Shown one piece after another: positions 4,549 through 5,285 of a stretch of 5,285 nucleotides of DNA. This DNA is from JAUUZQ01 sp964538375 (GTDB taxonomy: Bacteria; Bacteroidota; Bacteroidia; Bacteroidales; GCA-2748055): positions 1-5,285 of the forward strand of contig CAZIFQ010000064.1 of NCBI GenBank assembly GCA_964538375.1, in the 5' to 3' direction. Under the pieces are notes generated by a model. It saw nothing but the letters and a program-made list of their open reading frames with translations, had not been told where the DNA came from and searched no databases. How positions within the stretch are numbered: the first letter of the stretch is position 1; every line of letters starts with the position of its first letter. The position numbers were made by a program, and so were the translations under genes.

Positions 4549-4692
4549 TTTTTAAATCCGATATATATAAATTTTAAATCCGATATGTATAATTCTTTAG
4601 TTCGATACCCTATAAATTTTAAATCCCATATATATAATTCTTTACATATATATAAGTATCTAATAAGTAAAGAATATAAGTATTTAATAAGT
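4549..4692. repeat. AT-rich imperfect direct repeats downstream of the rep-like gene (possible unwinding element)
   Basis: ATTTTAAATCC begins two 29-bp copies, 4571-4599 and 4616-4644, that differ at only 2 positions and end AATTCTTTA. A shorter copy sits at 4549-4570, and a degenerate piece (TTCGATACCCTATAA) lies between the long copies. A second repeat, ATATAAGTATYTAATAAGT, occurs at 4650-4668 and 4674-4692 (24-bp period, 1 mismatch). ATTCTTTAC (4637-4645) is also inverted as GTAAAGAAT (4667-4675). The block is nearly all A/T, as expected for a melting region beside an origin. A loose DnaA-box-like site, TGTGGAAAT (4504-4512, 7 of 9 matches), lies just upstream. The rest of 4493-4679 shows no gene. 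Confidence 0.65.
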
Positions 4693-4958
4693 CTTCTATA
4701 AGGATTGCCAAAAATGGCAATCAGTATTATCGAAAGAAAGAAAAAAGATTATTAATAATTTCAACCATATGGAAAGAATGGAACCAAAAGAAAAAGAATA
4801 ATAATAGTAGATCCATAATTAAGAATAAAAGACATGACCCAAATGAGAAAGGTAATATACAGGGATTACCAAAAATAGAGAAGCATCTAATCGAATCCCG
4901 TGCCCGGGTACCATTGGATCGCTTCTACGGGGTCAAAATAAATATAGATAGCAAATGA
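4680..4958 (+). CDS. Overlooked reading frame without ATG, ending in an ATGA overlap with the next gene
   Basis: The frame is open for 92 codons from 4680 to the TGA at 4956-4958. The C-terminal half, KIEKHLIESRARVPLDRFYG followed by VKINIDSK, is complex and protein-like and uses a GC-richer stretch than its surroundings. The stop overlaps the ATG of the next gene as ATGA, the usual operon junction. There is no ATG or GTG in frame. One solution is the ATG at 4714 in the +1-offset frame, which has AAGGA 9 bp upstream, reads MAISIIERKKK and reaches an A6 run at 4741-4746. A -1 slip there enters this frame at RLLIISTIWKEW. Alternatives are an ATT/ATA start, a decayed start, or a sequence error. 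Coordinates given are stop to stop; I do not recognise the family. Confidence 0.45.
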   Translation, partial: VFNKSSIRIAKNGNQYYRKKEKRLLIISTIWKEWNQKKKNNNSRSIIKNKRHDPNEKGNIQGLPKIEKHLIESRARVPLDRFYGVKINIDSK

Positions 4959-5149
4959 ACCAACAGCAGAAAATCATATATCGCTTAGCACAATTAGTTG
5001 AAACAAATAAAAGGTTAAGAAAAATAATCTTAATGAGGATTGAAGAATCAGAGAACAATGATGAACTGATTAAAATCCAGCTCCGTAAGCTGGACAGCCT
5101 CATGAAGGAACCATTGCCCGGAGTAGTAGATAAGAAAAGAAAGAATTAG
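4955..5149 (+). CDS. Hypothetical small helical protein
   Basis: This frame encodes 64 residues, almost all predicted helix and strongly charged. KIIYRLAQLVETNKRLRKII is a leucine/isoleucine heptad-like helix. A second helix, DELIKIQLRKLDSLMKE, follows, then a basic tail (VVDKKRKN). There is no signal peptide. The ATG at 4955 overlaps the stop of the upstream frame by ATGA, which supports both the start and co-expression. Its size and helical layout resemble the helix of the 85-residue protein at 2433, but I see no clear homology. A 64-bp spacer of AGT/TAA-rich repeats (about 5169-5194) separates it from the next gene. No function is assigned. Confidence 0.55.
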   Translation: MNQQQKIIYRLAQLVETNKRLRKIILMRIEESENNDELIKIQLRKLDSLMKEPLPGVVDKKRKN

Positions 5150-5213
5150 TAGCAACAAATAATATAAGTAATAGTAGTAGTAAGTAAGTAGTAACCAATA
5201 AAATTAATCAGCT

Positions 5214-5285
5214 ATGGGACAATCTTGTAAGGTGTGCATGCATAAATCAAGGATAGAGATAGATAGACAACTAGTAAAAGGTATT
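5214..5285 (+). CDS. N-terminus of a Cys-x2-Cys-x-His protein (runs off the window)
   Basis: Twenty-four codons run from the ATG at 5214 to the right edge. MGQSCKVCMHKSRIEIDRQL carries C5, C8 and H10, then R13, E15, I16 and D17, with L20 and a G23. A C-x2-C-x-H-x-x-R-x-EID-x-x-L-x-x-G opening is familiar from small phage and mobile-element proteins. In those, a zinc-binding knuckle precedes a helix-turn-helix (often ending in a histidine-rich segment), as in terminase small-subunit-like or resolvase-like HTH proteins. The rest is not visible, so only the opening motif supports the call. No Shine-Dalgarno is seen. Confidence 0.5.
   Translation, partial: MGQSCKVCMHKSRIEIDRQLVKGI

Noticed and set aside
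4703..4722. Perfect 8-bp hairpin GATTGCCA/TGGCAATC as a terminator
   Set aside because: No T-run follows on either strand, and it lies inside the 4680-4958 open frame.
4835..4935. Possible structured RNA or tRNA-like 3' end (TGACCC/GGGTCA, GGTAAT/ATTACC and AGAAGC/GCTTCT stems; a GAATCCC...ACCA stretch)
   Set aside because: There is no complete cloverleaf or anticodon arm, the stems are short with large loops, and the region is better explained as the C-terminal coding part of the 4680-4958 frame.

Overview
The window looks like accessory DNA from an AT-rich bacterium, most likely a plasmid or plasmid-derived island in a member of the Bacteroidota. The pointers are low GC, mostly weak or absent Shine-Dalgarno sequences and one possible TAnnTTT-type promoter. 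No marker gene fixes the taxon. The plasmid reading rests on a cluster of 13-bp iterons, an inverted-repeat operator that carries an inverted iteron core, and two replication-initiator-like genes.

Bases 1-900 are decayed and repeat-rich. A short hydrophobic C-terminus runs in from the left edge (3-101). Next come a 22-bp repeat pair and a 24-bp palindrome (136-255). On the minus strand (891 to 267) lies a frameshifted mosaic of partly duplicated gene modules. Its last module ends in a clear DIG-T-QS-YQ-IS-MP signature. Embedded in the mosaic is an array of six hairpins, all with exactly 7-nt loops; five of the loops contain GTCC (GGAC on the minus strand). Bases 901-1234 hold no gene.

Bases 1235-2759 are a compact plus-strand operon. 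It has a 59-residue XRE-type regulator and then three unrecognised genes linked by short gaps or overlaps, ending at a strong intrinsic terminator. A CspA-family cold-shock protein follows only 15 bp after the terminator (2775-3005).

Bases 3127-4492 form the putative replication module: a WH1-only Rep_3-like protein, a nested inverted repeat, three 13-bp iterons, and a 276-residue tandem winged-helix protein that starts 2 bp after the last iteron. An AT-rich block of 29-bp and 24-bp-period repeats follows (4549-4692) and could be the unwinding region.

The right end has an easily missed reading frame with no ATG (4680-4958). It overlaps a 64-residue gene (4955-5149) by ATGA. A Cys-x2-Cys-x-His protein then begins at 5214 and runs off the window.
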